Source: Alkalihalophilus marmarensis DSM 21297 (GTDB taxonomy: Bacteria; Bacillota; Bacilli; Bacillales; Bacillaceae_D). From it: a DNA stretch of 64,000 nt. A program made the translations under genes and the position numbers. Below, piece after piece: positions 34,420-43,000 of this stretch (the first letter of the stretch is position 1; each line of letters starts with the position of its first letter). The stretch spans positions 248,001-312,000 of the forward strand of contig NZ_ATAE01000008.1 in assembly GCF_000474275.2 (NCBI RefSeq). Direction: 5' to 3'. The notes under the pieces are model-generated. The model saw only the letters and a list, made by a program, of their open reading frames with translations, searched no databases and was not told where the DNA came from.

Positions 34420-34868
34420 GAGTTATTTAGTTTTTCATTGATTTGCTTTAAGTGATGTTGATCATGTTTCACAAAAATCTTCACGAAGCTCTCAGGGGAG
34501 AATTGACGCTTGCCTCCACCGATTGTAAACCGAACATCCGGCTCTAGCTCTGTTAAACGTTGAACAAGCTCTTCACGTACATTAGAAAAACGGTCAATAA
34601 TCGATCGAATGGATTCATTTTCAAGCAATTTTAATCCTTCGCTGTTATGTGAATCATGGTCAGGGAATGGGACTAAATCAGCCCCGTCTTCCATGTGTGG
34701 GACCATTTTCTGAAGAATAAAATGATCCCAGTAATACATATGTGCGATAATTTCCCTGATGGCCCACTTGTGTTTGCCAATAGGGTCAGTAAGTACATTA
34801 GCAGGATGAACAGCTAAGCTCTTAATAGGTTCTATCGTTTGGTGATAGGAGATTAAGGTTTTGTTCAT
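34416..34868 (-). CDS. DinB/DfsB-family four-helix protein
   Basis: 150 aa. Three histidines of the DinB metal site are visible: IIAHMYYWDHFI near residue 42, and KHDQHHLKQINEKL near 137. The family includes YfiT-like thiol hydrolases and bacillithiol transferases, but most members have no known substrate. It follows a GNAT gene by 3 bases and overlaps the DUF4181 gene by 4, so it is inside the 34041-37415 operon. Confidence 0.8.
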   Translation of the reverse strand: MNKTLISYHQTIEPIKSLAVHPANVLTDPIGKHKWAIREIIAHMYYWDHFILQKMVPHMEDGADLVPFPDHDSHNSEGLKLLENESIRSIIDRFSNVREELVQRLTELEPDVRFTIGGGKRQFSPESFVKIFVKHDQHHLKQINEKLNNS

Positions 34869-34871
34869 GAG

Positions 34872-35408
34872 TTAGCTCCTTTCATCATATTCATCTCTCG
34901 TCATGCCATAATACACGACATCATAATATGTACCAGCCCTTGCTAAATGCTGCTTTAAGACCCCTTCTCTCTTAAGTCCAATTTTCTCCATCACCTTCCA
35001 AGAAGCTGGATTGATTGTGTATGCAGCAGCATAGATTCGGTTAAGTCCAGTCTCTTCAAATCCATATGTTAAGAGAGCTTTGGCAGCTTCTGTTCCATAG
35101 CCTTTGCCCCAATAAGGCACTCCAATCCAATAGCCTAATTCTCCTCTATTATGGGTGAGGTTGATATTAATATTTATTAAACCAATTAGCTGATTGGAAG
35201 ATTTCTCTATTACAGATAGAAGGATGATCTCGCCCTTCTTTTCTTTTTCGCCAACTATTTTAATAAAGTCTATGGCACCGCCTTTTGGGTAGGGGTGCGG
35301 GACATTTGAAGTCGTTTTAGCTAGCTCATAATCGCTCGCTAACTCTTCGATACGCCAGGCATCCTCTAATACTACCGGACGCAATTGTAATCTGCTCGTT
35401 TCTATCAT
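34872..35408 (-). CDS. GNAT acetyltransferase, RimJ/RimL type
   Basis: 178 aa. IETSRLQLRPVVLEDAWRI opens the protein, GELGYWIGVPYWGKGYGTEAAKALLTYGFE holds the acetyl-CoA pyrophosphate loop, and NPASWKVMEKIGLKREGVLKQH follows. This is the RimJ/RimL-like subgroup that acetylates N-terminal amines or small molecules. Between a methyltransferase (11-base gap) and a DinB gene (3-base gap). Confidence 0.87.
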   Translation of the reverse strand: MIETSRLQLRPVVLEDAWRIEELASDYELAKTTSNVPHPYPKGGAIDFIKIVGEKEKKGEIILLSVIEKSSNQLIGLINININLTHNRGELGYWIGVPYWGKGYGTEAAKALLTYGFEETGLNRIYAAAYTINPASWKVMEKIGLKREGVLKQHLARAGTYYDVVYYGMTRDEYDERS

Positions 35409-35419
35409 CTATTAGCCCC

Positions 35420-36043
35420 CTAATTAGCTTTTTTCTTTAGGATAATTTTTCGGTACATGCCATTTAGCATAACGGGTTGATCTAATATAATCTGGACCTG
35501 TTCTTTATGATGCATATAAATACTCTCAAACTTTAACCCAATATCAGTTCCTAAGAGTTTTACGATAGGTCTTATTATTTTTTTCGGTAAAGAAAGCTGC
35601 TTCGTCTCGGGTGCAAATTTATCAAACAGGATGACTTTTCCATCACGCTTCAATACTCGTTTCATCTCGCTAAAACAGGCATCTGGATTTGGGACGACCG
35701 ATAAAATAAGACTGCCCACAACGATGTCAAAAGAATTCTCAACAAAGTCCATATTCAGAGCATCCATTTGAATAAATGTAATCGATGAATTCGCAAATTT
35801 AAGTTCAGCTTTATTCAGCATATCAGGAGAAAAATCAATGGCAGTAATATCAATTTTAGTGGATTCGATTAATTCTAAATCGGCCCCCGTACCCACCCCG
35901 ACAAATAATACCTTCTGTCCTTCTTTAAAAGGAATATCTGATAATACTTGTTTGCGAGCTTTAAGAAACAGCCCTGAGTTAAAGAACGAATCATAAAAAG
36001 GCGACCATATCTTATAGATGACCTTATTCCAAGTATGGTTCAC
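35420..36043 (-). CDS. SAM-dependent methyltransferase, class I
   Basis: 207 aa with SAM motif I VLFVGVGTGADLELI near residue 46, acidic strand ITAIDFSPDML near 69, motif ITFIQMDALNMDF and motif II FDIVVGSLILSVVPNPDACF. The pattern resembles phospholipid or arsenite-type (UbiE-like) methyltransferases. Starts with GTG, overlapping the NUDIX stop by four bases. Substrate unknown. Confidence 0.87.
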   Translation of the reverse strand: MNHTWNKVIYKIWSPFYDSFFNSGLFLKARKQVLSDIPFKEGQKVLFVGVGTGADLELIESTKIDITAIDFSPDMLNKAELKFANSSITFIQMDALNMDFVENSFDIVVGSLILSVVPNPDACFSEMKRVLKRDGKVILFDKFAPETKQLSLPKKIIRPIVKLLGTDIGLKFESIYMHHKEQVQIILDQPVMLNGMYRKIILKKKAN

Positions 36044-36660
36044 CCGTCTCCCCCCTCTTCTAGCTCCTTTTTAATCGCTTCTGCAACTTCAATTAAATAC
36101 TGGTCGGGATGCGGTACAAAGTCTGTTATCCCTATGATTTCGTTTTCTTTCCCTTTTTTTGTTACATGCTGAATCTCCAAGGTGCTTTTTAATCCTAGAC
36201 AGAAATCATAGAAATCAATAAAAGCAACTTTAACAATCTCTGAAACTTCTTCCTGTTGTAAAGTGAAAAGGTCATTGTTCTTTAAAAAATATAAATAAAC
36301 ATGTGCAAATTCACGGTCAATAAATTGCTCCGTTGTGATGCAGTCTTCTATCGCACCAAGAGGGATCAGTTCATTCATTGTCACTTCAATTCCTAATTCT
36401 TCATGGACTTCACGCACACCATCTTCTATTGTTTCATTGGCCAAAATATGACCGGCAGCCGTTATATCGAACAGACTTGGGAAATCTTTTTTGTGGTCAC
36501 TTCTTCGCTGAAGATAAATATAATAATGGTCTCCTTCCCTCCCTGCAATCCAGCAATGGAACGTTTCATGCCAGAGACCATTTTTATGTATTTCTGCCCG
36601 TGAGGCGACCCCGATTGGTTTTCTTTGTTCATCAACGATTGTTATATGCTCTGTATCCAT
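36040..36660 (-). CDS. NUDIX hydrolase, isopentenyl-diphosphate-isomerase-like (YfcD type)
   Basis: 206 aa. The NUDIX box is complete: GHILANETIEDGVREVHEELGI fits Gx5Ex7REUxEExGU at about residues 70-91. The N-terminal VDEQRKPIGVASRAEIHKNGLWHETFHCWI matches the IPP-isomerase-like YfcD subgroup of NUDIX proteins. Hydrolyses a nucleoside diphosphate-linked substrate. Starts after CTAGGAG, 17 bases behind the alpha/beta hydrolase gene, and overlaps the methyltransferase start. Confidence 0.9.
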   Translation of the reverse strand: MDTEHITIVDEQRKPIGVASRAEIHKNGLWHETFHCWIAGREGDHYYIYLQRRSDHKKDFPSLFDITAAGHILANETIEDGVREVHEELGIEVTMNELIPLGAIEDCITTEQFIDREFAHVYLYFLKNNDLFTLQQEEVSEIVKVAFIDFYDFCLGLKSTLEIQHVTKKGKENEIIGITDFVPHPDQYLIEVAEAIKKELEEGGDG

Positions 36661-36677
36661 TATTGTAAACTCCTAGT

Positions 36678-37415
36678 TTATTTACTTTTAATCATTTCTA
36701 AGATGGTATTGATAACAAACTCCGGCTCATCTTGATGAATGTAGTGGGAAGAGTTCACGGCAATCATGAATTTGCTTCGGGTTGAGATTGCTGCCATTTC
36801 TCTTTGTAAATCATGCCAAATTTCCTGTGTTTCCTCTGTGTAATGTGTTTTATTGCCTGCTGAAAGAATGGCTACAGGAATGGTAAGTTTGTACTTACTT
36901 TCTTCTAATTGAGCCAGACTTGTTGCAAACTCATCATAAGTTCCTTCAAGCGTAAATTGTTTCTTATACGCTTGCTGAAATTCAGAAGGCATTAATGGCA
37001 GAAATCTCTTTTGATAATCAGCTGGTGTTGAATCAATTAGAATCAGCCCATATACATCACTTGGGTATGTACAAGCAAAAAGGCTCATATTTACACCGCC
37101 AAATGAGTGCCCCACTAATAGGTACGGTGGCTTTAGACCAGCTTTCTCTAAGACGTCTTTTAATTCCTTAATCATATGTAAGCTCGTTCTAGGAGATGGA
37201 GTAGATTCACTTTTTCCTAAACCTGCACGATCATACATAAATACGGATGTTTTGATCTTCATGTTAGGTAAAAGGTTTTCCCAGGTGGAGGAATCATCAC
37301 CGTAACCAGCATCCATTATAATGGTTAAATCACTTTCAGGTACATCTATTCTTTTCGTATAAAAAGTAGTACCTGCTGCTTTTATGTACTTTTCCTTAAA
37401 AATAGTTACCTCCAC
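36678..37415 (-). CDS. Alpha/beta hydrolase, start codon uncertain
   Basis: About 245 aa with MDAGYGDDSSTWENLLPNM, nucleophile elbow GHSFGG near residue 102, LIDSTP and NSSHYIHQDEP carrying the last His. The only conventional start in frame is a GTG that overlaps the GTGGAGG ribosome site itself, so it cannot use that site. An ATT five bases after GGAGGTAACT would be positioned normally, which would give IFKEKYIKA. First gene of a seven-gene operon. Relatives are annotated as general hydrolases or prolyl-aminopeptidase-like enzymes. Confidence 0.82.
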   Translation of the reverse strand: MEVTIFKEKYIKAAGTTFYTKRIDVPESDLTIIMDAGYGDDSSTWENLLPNMKIKTSVFMYDRAGLGKSESTPSPRTSLHMIKELKDVLEKAGLKPPYLLVGHSFGGVNMSLFACTYPSDVYGLILIDSTPADYQKRFLPLMPSEFQQAYKKQFTLEGTYDEFATSLAQLEESKYKLTIPVAILSAGNKTHYTEETQEIWHDLQREMAAISTRSKFMIAVNSSHYIHQDEPEFVINTILEMIKSK

Positions 37416-37506
37416 AATGAAACCAATATATGTATAGTATACCTTTCTCTTCTAATCTTTTAAATCCTTCATTGATTTGACCATTGATTCGACATTATTC
37501 ATCTAA

Positions 37507-37536
37507 ATAAAAAGCTGCCATAGAAGTTTGGCAGCC
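37507..37536 (-). terminator. Terminator of the SDR gene
   Basis: GCTGCCA / TGGCAGC stem with an 8-nt loop and a TTTTTATTT tail on the minus strand. Confidence 0.85.
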
Positions 37537-37544
37537 TAAAAACA

Positions 37545-38456
37545 TTATCTATATCCTCTCGCATCAGCTGGCTTACCTGCTTCCTGTACCTCAACTAAAT
37601 ACCTGAAACAATCAGGTTGAGAGCCATCGATATCGGTAAAGTTATATTTTTTAGCGAGTTCTCCGCTTGAAAAGGATTGACCATTAAGCTTCTCTTTTTC
37701 TTGATCCAATGCAAGTGCACTAACGGCTCGTCCGATATATCTCGGTGATTCTGAAATGACAAAGTGGGGCTCCTCATCTGTAGCATCCATCCAGTTCTCC
37801 TCTCCTACATTGAAAAGTTCGAGCATCAACTCAGAACGCAGCCATCCCGGGGTGAGTGAGATAGCAGTACAACCATGTGGACCGAGTTCATGGGCGAGGG
37901 ATTTTGCAATTCGATTGATTGATATTTTTGCTAAATCATAATACATCGATAGGCGGTAATTCTCTTTATTATAGTGTTCAGTGCCATCAGTGACTTCAAC
38001 AACTAAGCCTCCTTTTTGTTTAATTAGAAGCGGAAGAGCATAATGATTTGTGATGAGATGAGTGTCAATGGCCAGCCTTAGAAGACGCAAGCCATTTTCA
38101 AGTGAATGCTCCCAAATAGGTGTATTCCACTCAACAAGATGCTCCCCGCCCCATATATCGTTTACGAGAATATCAAGTCTACCGTGCTCCTTTTCTATCT
38201 TCTTGATTAAAGCGTCTACTTCTTGAGGAATAAGATGATCAACCTGCACAGCAATACCGACTCCGCCAAGCTTATTAACAAGTTCTGCTGTCTCTTCTAT
38301 TGTCTCTGGTCTATTATATTCTGAGCGTTCCTTTCTTGTTGTCCTGCCTGTAATGTAGACAGTCGCACCAACTGCTCCAAGCTCCATCGCGATTCCGCGT
38401 CCAGCCCCCCTAGTACCACCAGCAACTAAAGCGACCTTGCCTTTTAAATGTGTCAT
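37545..38456 (-). CDS. Short-chain dehydrogenase/reductase
   Basis: About 303 aa. Nucleotide motif GGTRGAGRGIA near residue 11, arginine-rich GRTTRKERSEYN after beta-2, LDILVNDIWGGEHL with the family's NxW variation, and the catalytic YDLAKISINRIAK near 187 (Tyr-x3-Lys). The long C-terminus ends in a conserved ADARGYR-like tail. The second ATG is preferred: it is 9 bases after AGGAGG. Divergent from a WYL-domain regulator. Substrate unknown. Confidence 0.87.
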   Translation of the reverse strand: MTHLKGKVALVAGGTRGAGRGIAMELGAVGATVYITGRTTRKERSEYNRPETIEETAELVNKLGGVGIAVQVDHLIPQEVDALIKKIEKEHGRLDILVNDIWGGEHLVEWNTPIWEHSLENGLRLLRLAIDTHLITNHYALPLLIKQKGGLVVEVTDGTEHYNKENYRLSMYYDLAKISINRIAKSLAHELGPHGCTAISLTPGWLRSELMLELFNVGEENWMDATDEEPHFVISESPRYIGRAVSALALDQEKEKLNGQSFSSGELAKKYNFTDIDGSQPDCFRYLVEVQEAGKPADARGYR

Positions 38457-38503
38457 TTGCATTCTCCTCCTTCTTGAACTATCTTAAGTATACCTATTAA
38501 TGT

Positions 38504-38518
38504 TGACACCTTATGTCA
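38504..38518. promoter_or_regulatory. Inverted repeat between SDR and WYL regulator genes
   Basis: TGACACCTTATGTCA has 5-bp arms (TGACA / TGTCA) around 5 bases. A TTGACA overlaps it at 38503-38508. It is centred in the 107-base divergent region and could be the operator of the regulator. Confidence 0.4.
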
Positions 38519-38563
38519 TATTTAAAAATTTATTTATGTACGAAGCGAAAGAAGGTTGTTATT

Positions 38564-39541
38564 GTGCGAGCTGATCGTTTACTATCTATTTTATTCTCTC
38601 TACAGCAGAATGAAAAAATGACCACAAAAGAACTGGCAACGCAATTAGAAGTGACGGAAAGAACGATCCATCGTGATATGGACGCATTAAGTGCAGCAGG
38701 GATTCCTGTGTTTGCAGAAAGAGGAAAGTATGGCGGATGGAAAGTAGTCGAGGAATATAAGAAGGCTTTTTCAGGTTTAAAAGAGAGTGAACTTAAAACA
38801 CTATTCCTCTCCCCTTCTTCTCACTTGCTGACTGATTTAGGAATCGAACATGAATGGAGTGAAGCGAGAAAAAAGCTCTTGGCAACATATCCAGCAAAGA
38901 AAAAACATGAATTAACACACAACTGGGATCGCGTCCATATTGATTCAAGTACTTGGAGAAAAAGGAATGCTATGACGAAAGAAGATGGGCTTAAGGAATT
39001 GCAGCAGGCTGTCTGGAATGACGTAAACGTAGAGATTGACTATGAAAAAGCTGATGGCAAACGAAGCACTAGAGTTATCTCCCCGCTCGGATTAGTGGCC
39101 AAAGGAAGCACATGGTATGTGGTGGCATTATCAAATGGGCAGCTGAGGAATTTTAAGGTTTCAAGAATTCATTCTGTTACCATGTTAAGTGAATCGTTTA
39201 ACCGGCCTGTAGATTTTAATCTTGCTGAGTATTGGCAAGAATCTAAACAGTCATTCATCGAGAATCTGCCTAACTATGAGGTAGAAGCTCTCATATCACC
39301 TTCTATTGTGAAGCGCTTAACGTTTACTGGGCGATTTGTACAGGTGATTCACTTAGACGAGGAAAATGAAGACGGCTGGTTTCCTGCTATTCTTTCCTTT
39401 GATACAAAAGAAGAAGCAGCCCAGTATGTGCTTGGTTTTGGTGATCATGTTCAAATTAATCAACCGGAGGAACTAAAAATAAAAGTCACACAAATGGCAG
39501 CTGCTGTGCTTCGTATGTATGAAAAAGCAAAACAGGAATGA
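38564..39541 (+). CDS. HTH and WYL-domain transcriptional regulator (YafY-like)
   Basis: About 325 aa. N-terminal DeoR-type HTH (RLLSILFSLQQ, TTKELATQLEVTERTIHRDMDALSAAGIPV), then a WYL domain around residues 140-215 with VEIDYEKADGKRSTRVISPLGLVAKGSTWYVVAL, and a WCX C-terminal part. WYL domains sense nucleic acids or small ligands. The GTG is 8 bases after AGAAGG and starts with RADRLLS; the longer frame from 38513 has no ribosome site. Divergent from the SDR gene, which is the likely target (inference). Confidence 0.88.
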   Translation: MRADRLLSILFSLQQNEKMTTKELATQLEVTERTIHRDMDALSAAGIPVFAERGKYGGWKVVEEYKKAFSGLKESELKTLFLSPSSHLLTDLGIEHEWSEARKKLLATYPAKKKHELTHNWDRVHIDSSTWRKRNAMTKEDGLKELQQAVWNDVNVEIDYEKADGKRSTRVISPLGLVAKGSTWYVVALSNGQLRNFKVSRIHSVTMLSESFNRPVDFNLAEYWQESKQSFIENLPNYEVEALISPSIVKRLTFTGRFVQVIHLDEENEDGWFPAILSFDTKEEAAQYVLGFGDHVQINQPEELKIKVTQMAAAVLRMYEKAKQE

Positions 39542-39586
39542 AATAAGCTCATTCCTGTTCGCTATGTTATTGATTTGCATTAACAT

Positions 39587-39664
39587 TTACTTACTACAAC
39601 TATCTTCAGGGTTGTACTCCCCATCTTCAAGCAGGCTTGCATCATACAGTTCATTTATATCTAA
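39587..39664 (-). other. Likely out-of-frame 3' end of the 144-aa protein gene
   Basis: Directly past the stop of the gene at 39661, the neighbouring frame stays open for 26 codons and reads LDINELYDASLLEDGEYNPE before a TAA. Its acidic composition matches the upstream protein. Adding one T in GATTAG would join the two reading frames as WHDLDINELYDAS. Confidence 0.4.
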
Positions 39665-40095
39665 TCATGCCACTCCATGAATTCTAAAAACATTTGTAAC
39701 TTTTGAGAATAATGAATTCCGTTATAATCTTGTCGGTCAGCATGGCTATGTTTGTAATACCAGCCATCGGGGGTTTCTAGAAGAGTAATATAACCATCGA
39801 TAAAAGCTTCTTCCATACCGCTGTAATAGCCATAATGGTAAGGAGTGCCGCCCCCTAAATCTTCATAATAGGAAAGATCAATATCGAATGCCCCAAACAT
39901 CGTTTGCATGCTGCGTTGAAACGGGAAGTCAGCTTCTAACTTTCCAAATGCGTAAAAGCTGTTTTCTGATACCCCTTCTTCGCTAAAACGCCACTCGGTA
40001 AAATGAAATAACCGGTCGACATAGCGGTTATGCAGCTCATTCACAGCTTCTTCATCACCTGATAGAATTTCACGAATTAGGTCGTGATCATTCAT
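39661..40095 (-). CDS. Hypothetical protein with ECF-sigma-like N-terminus, probably frameshifted at 3' end
   Basis: 144 aa. Residues 3-32 (DHDLIREILSGDEEAVNELH and on to YVDRLFHF) look like the first helices of an ECF sigma-70 region 2. The rest is unlike sigma factors: aromatic and acidic, with YYEDLGGGTPYHYGYYSG and LLETPDGWYYKHSHAD. So it may be a chimera or simply a convergent helix. No membrane segments. ATG after GAAGAAGGG. A further 25 residues lie in the next frame past the stop. No function is assigned. Confidence 0.6.
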   Translation of the reverse strand: MNDHDLIREILSGDEEAVNELHNRYVDRLFHFTEWRFSEEGVSENSFYAFGKLEADFPFQRSMQTMFGAFDIDLSYYEDLGGGTPYHYGYYSGMEEAFIDGYITLLETPDGWYYKHSHADRQDYNGIHYSQKLQMFLEFMEWHD

Positions 40096-40297
40096 AATGC
40101 TAACCCTTCTTCCCTTTGTAAGTATAGACGGTATTAATAGGAAAAAGGTGCGTTACTATGAAATTATTCAAGAAATACAGTCTTAAAATCATGCGCTTAC
40201 GGTTTCAACAAGGAGAATATACTAAAATTTGTTTAATATCTTTTACATTTGTTCATATTCTATTATAATTATAGCTAAAAAGAGAGGTATTTCTTTT

Positions 40298-41110
40298 ATG
40301 CCGCACATAAATAAACTTGCAGGTCATATTAAAGAAAATGCATCACAGCTTGCCGAACAGGTTGTTGATGACGTACTTGCTAAAATAGATTTAATTATTT
40401 CAAAAGAAGAGACAGATCTAGCTGTCTGTATGTATACAACTTTCATGAACTTCATTGGTGACACGTTGGACACTCGTGAAAAGGGCGTCCCAGCTGAACT
40501 CATTGAATGGAGTAAAAGCAATGCGTGGGCGATTGTCGAGGCGGGAGGAAAAGTTTCTGATATCATCGTTCGTTACCCTCCAACTCGTGAAGTTTTTGCT
40601 GAGATGGTAGAAACGTTCAGTGCTCAGTTTGAGTTATCTACTCATGACGCACTATATGTTTTAACCCGAATTAATGAAATGCTCGATATTAGTTTAGATG
40701 AAACCGTCATCGCTTTTGAGAAGTTATCTGATCAGTACAAAGACAAAATGCAAAAAGAAGTAAAAGAATTATCGGCTCCGATTGTACCGCTGCAAGACGG
40801 GGTAGCTGTACTTCCGTTAATGGGCAGCATAACGAAAGAAAGAGCAGATTATATTCAAGAAAAAGTAGTACCTAAAATACCTCAGCTGAATATAGAATGT
40901 CTAATCATTGATTTCTCGGGTATATCTACAATTAATGAAACGACAGCTAATCATATTCATCAAATTGGTGATGTCCTAAGGCTTTTAGGCATAAGGATCA
41001 TTACATCAGGGATAAGTCCGCAATTAGCTTTAACCTCTGTTAAAGGCGGACTAGATATGGCACGAGTCAGATCCTATTCGAGTGTACAACAGGCTCTTCA
41101 ACATATTTAA
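40298..41110 (+). CDS. RsbR-family STAS-domain stressosome protein
   Basis: 270 aa. The N-terminal helical globin-like sensor domain occupies residues 1-150 (INKLAGHIKENASQLAEQVV, then MLDISLDETVIAFEKLSD). A STAS domain follows with LPLMGSITKERADYIQEKVVP, LIIDFSGISTINETTANHI and LALTSVKGGLDMARVRSYSSV. The phosphorylatable Thr/Ser positions around STINE and TSVKGG are as in RsbRA-RD. These form the stressosome that gates sigma-B. Start ATG (MPHINKL) follows AGAGAGG; a longer frame from 40229 is not needed. Single gene with terminator. Confidence 0.88.
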   Translation: MPHINKLAGHIKENASQLAEQVVDDVLAKIDLIISKEETDLAVCMYTTFMNFIGDTLDTREKGVPAELIEWSKSNAWAIVEAGGKVSDIIVRYPPTREVFAEMVETFSAQFELSTHDALYVLTRINEMLDISLDETVIAFEKLSDQYKDKMQKEVKELSAPIVPLQDGVAVLPLMGSITKERADYIQEKVVPKIPQLNIECLIIDFSGISTINETTANHIHQIGDVLRLLGIRIITSGISPQLALTSVKGGLDMARVRSYSSVQQALQHI

Positions 41111-41145
41111 AAAACTGCATTCCCTTGGATGGGGATGCAGTTTTT
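41111..41145. terminator. Bidirectional terminator after the RsbR-like gene
   Basis: AAAACTGCATTCCC pairs with GGGGATGCAGTTTT around a 6-nt loop; T-tract on both strands. Confidence 0.9.
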
Positions 41146-41159
41146 GCATTGTTAATCTA

Positions 41160-41723
41160 TCAATCATTTAATACCTTATCCATTACTTCTTTGGTTCTCG
41201 GTCCAAAGATTCCATCATTAGCTAAAGATGGAAAGCGTTCTTGGAATTTAATAACAGCATCTCTCGTTTGTGGGCCGTATACACCATCCACCGCCACATT
41301 GTAGCTCATATCCTTTAAGCCGAGCTGCAATATTTTTACCGCTTCCCCACGACTTCCCACTTTCAATACTTCATTAGAAAACCCCCAAGTATTCACTTCT
41401 ATTGATAATGCCTTGTGAGTGGCGGGGCCGTAAATGCCATCATTTTTTAATTCAGACTTCGTTTTTTGGAAAGCAAGCACAGCTGTTTTTGTATTAGGAC
41501 CAAAAATTCCATCTTCAGTTAGCTCAGCTCCCATTTCTCTATTTAATCCGCGCTGCATAATCTTAACGTTTTCCCCGCGTGAGCCTTCCTTTAAAGTACC
41601 TGATTGAGAAAGGTCAAAAATGTATGGTACGCTTGCTGCTTGTGCTCCTACACCAGATGGAACACCTGCGGCTAATATTGTGGCTGTTACGATGGCTGCA
41701 GAAATCTTTTGCCATTTTTTCAT
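41160..41723 (-). CDS. Secreted peptidoglycan-binding protein with tandem PG_binding_1 domains
   Basis: About 187 aa. A signal peptide (KKWQKISAAIVTATILAAGV, with cleavage near GVGAQA) precedes two peptidoglycan-binding type 1 domains. The first covers residues ~37-105 with GSRGENVKIMQRGLN and DGIFGPNTKTAVLAFQ; the second covers ~118-185 with GSRGEAVKILQLGLK and DGVYGPQTRDAVIKFQ, plus a further DGIFGPRTKEVM. No catalytic domain is attached, so it probably anchors to or modulates the wall. ATG (MKKWQ) after GGGAG. Confidence 0.88.
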   Translation of the reverse strand: MKKWQKISAAIVTATILAAGVPSGVGAQAASVPYIFDLSQSGTLKEGSRGENVKIMQRGLNREMGAELTEDGIFGPNTKTAVLAFQKTKSELKNDGIYGPATHKALSIEVNTWGFSNEVLKVGSRGEAVKILQLGLKDMSYNVAVDGVYGPQTRDAVIKFQERFPSLANDGIFGPRTKEVMDKVLND

Positions 41724-41845
41724 ATACAATCATCTCCCATACGTTATTTAATTAATTCACATATGAGACGCATAAAGAACACTATAAGTTTCAAAAAAAT
41801 AGAAATTATTTAGAAAAATTTACAAGTGTGAGGAGGGTGAAAAAA

Positions 41846-42292
41846 TTATAGTTGATAGTCCCTTGGTGTGCCCCACTTTTCGAATGATTGATATGCGGGA
41901 TCTTCTGAATCAAATTGAATCCAAATCGGTGCATCATACAGAAATGGATGCGCTTCGAAAAAGGGCGTATCTCCATATACAATGGCTTCTAGTGCAAGTG
42001 GTAACTCTCGCCTGAAGATTTCATCTCGTATTGCATTTAAAGCTGGTCCGAAATGACCGACGTAGACGTATGCATGGAGGTAATACGAGTCATCGTTTGA
42101 TACCCATTCACCAAAAACTTCATCACGCATTTCAGTTATTTCATTAAACGCAAACTTCTCACCAATTGTTAAAAACAATTCTCCAGTGAAGTCTGAATGA
42201 GTCAAAGTGTAACGCCGGAGTATGATTGGTTCTGTCGGTGTTACTCCCTCTCTATAATTCACTGTTAATTTATCAGGGTCTAACCTTGCCAT
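41846..42292 (-). CDS. Bacterial stay-green (SGR) family protein
   Basis: 148 aa. RLDPDKLTVNYREGVTPTEP and RRYTLTHSDFTGELFLTIG, followed by MRDEVFGEW and IFRRELPLALEAIVYGD, match the Staygreen domain found in plant SGR Mg-dechelatases and in scattered Bacillaceae. The plant enzyme removes Mg from chlorophyll a; some bacterial homologues have been reported to have dechelatase activity although the hosts make no chlorophyll. ATG after GGGGG. Single gene. Identification is from motif memory, confidence high for the family. Confidence 0.82.
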   Translation of the reverse strand: MARLDPDKLTVNYREGVTPTEPIILRRYTLTHSDFTGELFLTIGEKFAFNEITEMRDEVFGEWVSNDDSYYLHAYVYVGHFGPALNAIRDEIFRRELPLALEAIVYGDTPFFEAHPFLYDAPIWIQFDSEDPAYQSFEKWGTPRDYQL

Positions 42293-42466
42293 TTTAACTC
42301 CCCCTATCTAGATGAATGCATTAGATTACTATATTCTTTGGATCAATTGTGTGTGTGCGCAATGTAGTATAATGGATAAGGTATACAGTACATGTGAAGG
42401 GAATGAACGATGCGCAGATATCAGTATTTTTAACTCACACCAATAAATATTCAGGAGGTAAAAGTA

Positions 42467-43000
42467 TTGATTAAGACAGAATTAGTAACAGAAAGATTAT
42501 GTTTAAGAAAGATGGATGAAAGTGATGCAGGGTCTCTATTTGAGATATGGTCCGATCCAGAGGTAACCAAATACATGAACATTTCCTCTTTTACAGAGAT
42601 AAAGCAAGCTGAAGAGATGATCTCATTACTGAACCAGCTCGCTAATGAAAATCAAGCGATACGCTATTCAATGATTGAATTAACATCTAATAAAGTTATA
42701 GGTTCATGTGGGTTTAACGTGATTGACTTTAAAAATGAAAGAGTGGAAATTGGTTATGATCTCTCTAAATCCTACTGGGGAAAAGGCTTTGCTACAGAAG
42801 CTCTAACTGGCCTGTTGTTATATGCGTTTGAAACATTGGCCATTCATCGAGTGGAAGCTAAGGTGGAGCCTGCTAATCTAGCTTCAATTAGATTACTTAA
42901 TAAGCTGCAATTCAGCTACGAAGGCACGCTAAGGCAAAGCGAAAAAGCTCGAGGATCTTTTGTTGATTTAGCTATTTATTCTAGATTAAGTACGGACTGA
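42467..43000 (+). CDS. GNAT acetyltransferase, RimJ/RimL type
   Basis: 177 aa. Opens with KTELVTERLCLRKMDESDAGSL and holds the CoA loop VEIGYDLSKSYWGKGFATEALTGLLLYAFE, then NLASIRLLNKLQFSYEGTLRQ. A TTG start lies 8 bases after an AGGAGG. One of the few plus-strand genes; not in an operon. Likely acetylates ribosomal or small-molecule amines. Confidence 0.87.
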   Translation: MIKTELVTERLCLRKMDESDAGSLFEIWSDPEVTKYMNISSFTEIKQAEEMISLLNQLANENQAIRYSMIELTSNKVIGSCGFNVIDFKNERVEIGYDLSKSYWGKGFATEALTGLLLYAFETLAIHRVEAKVEPANLASIRLLNKLQFSYEGTLRQSEKARGSFVDLAIYSRLSTD

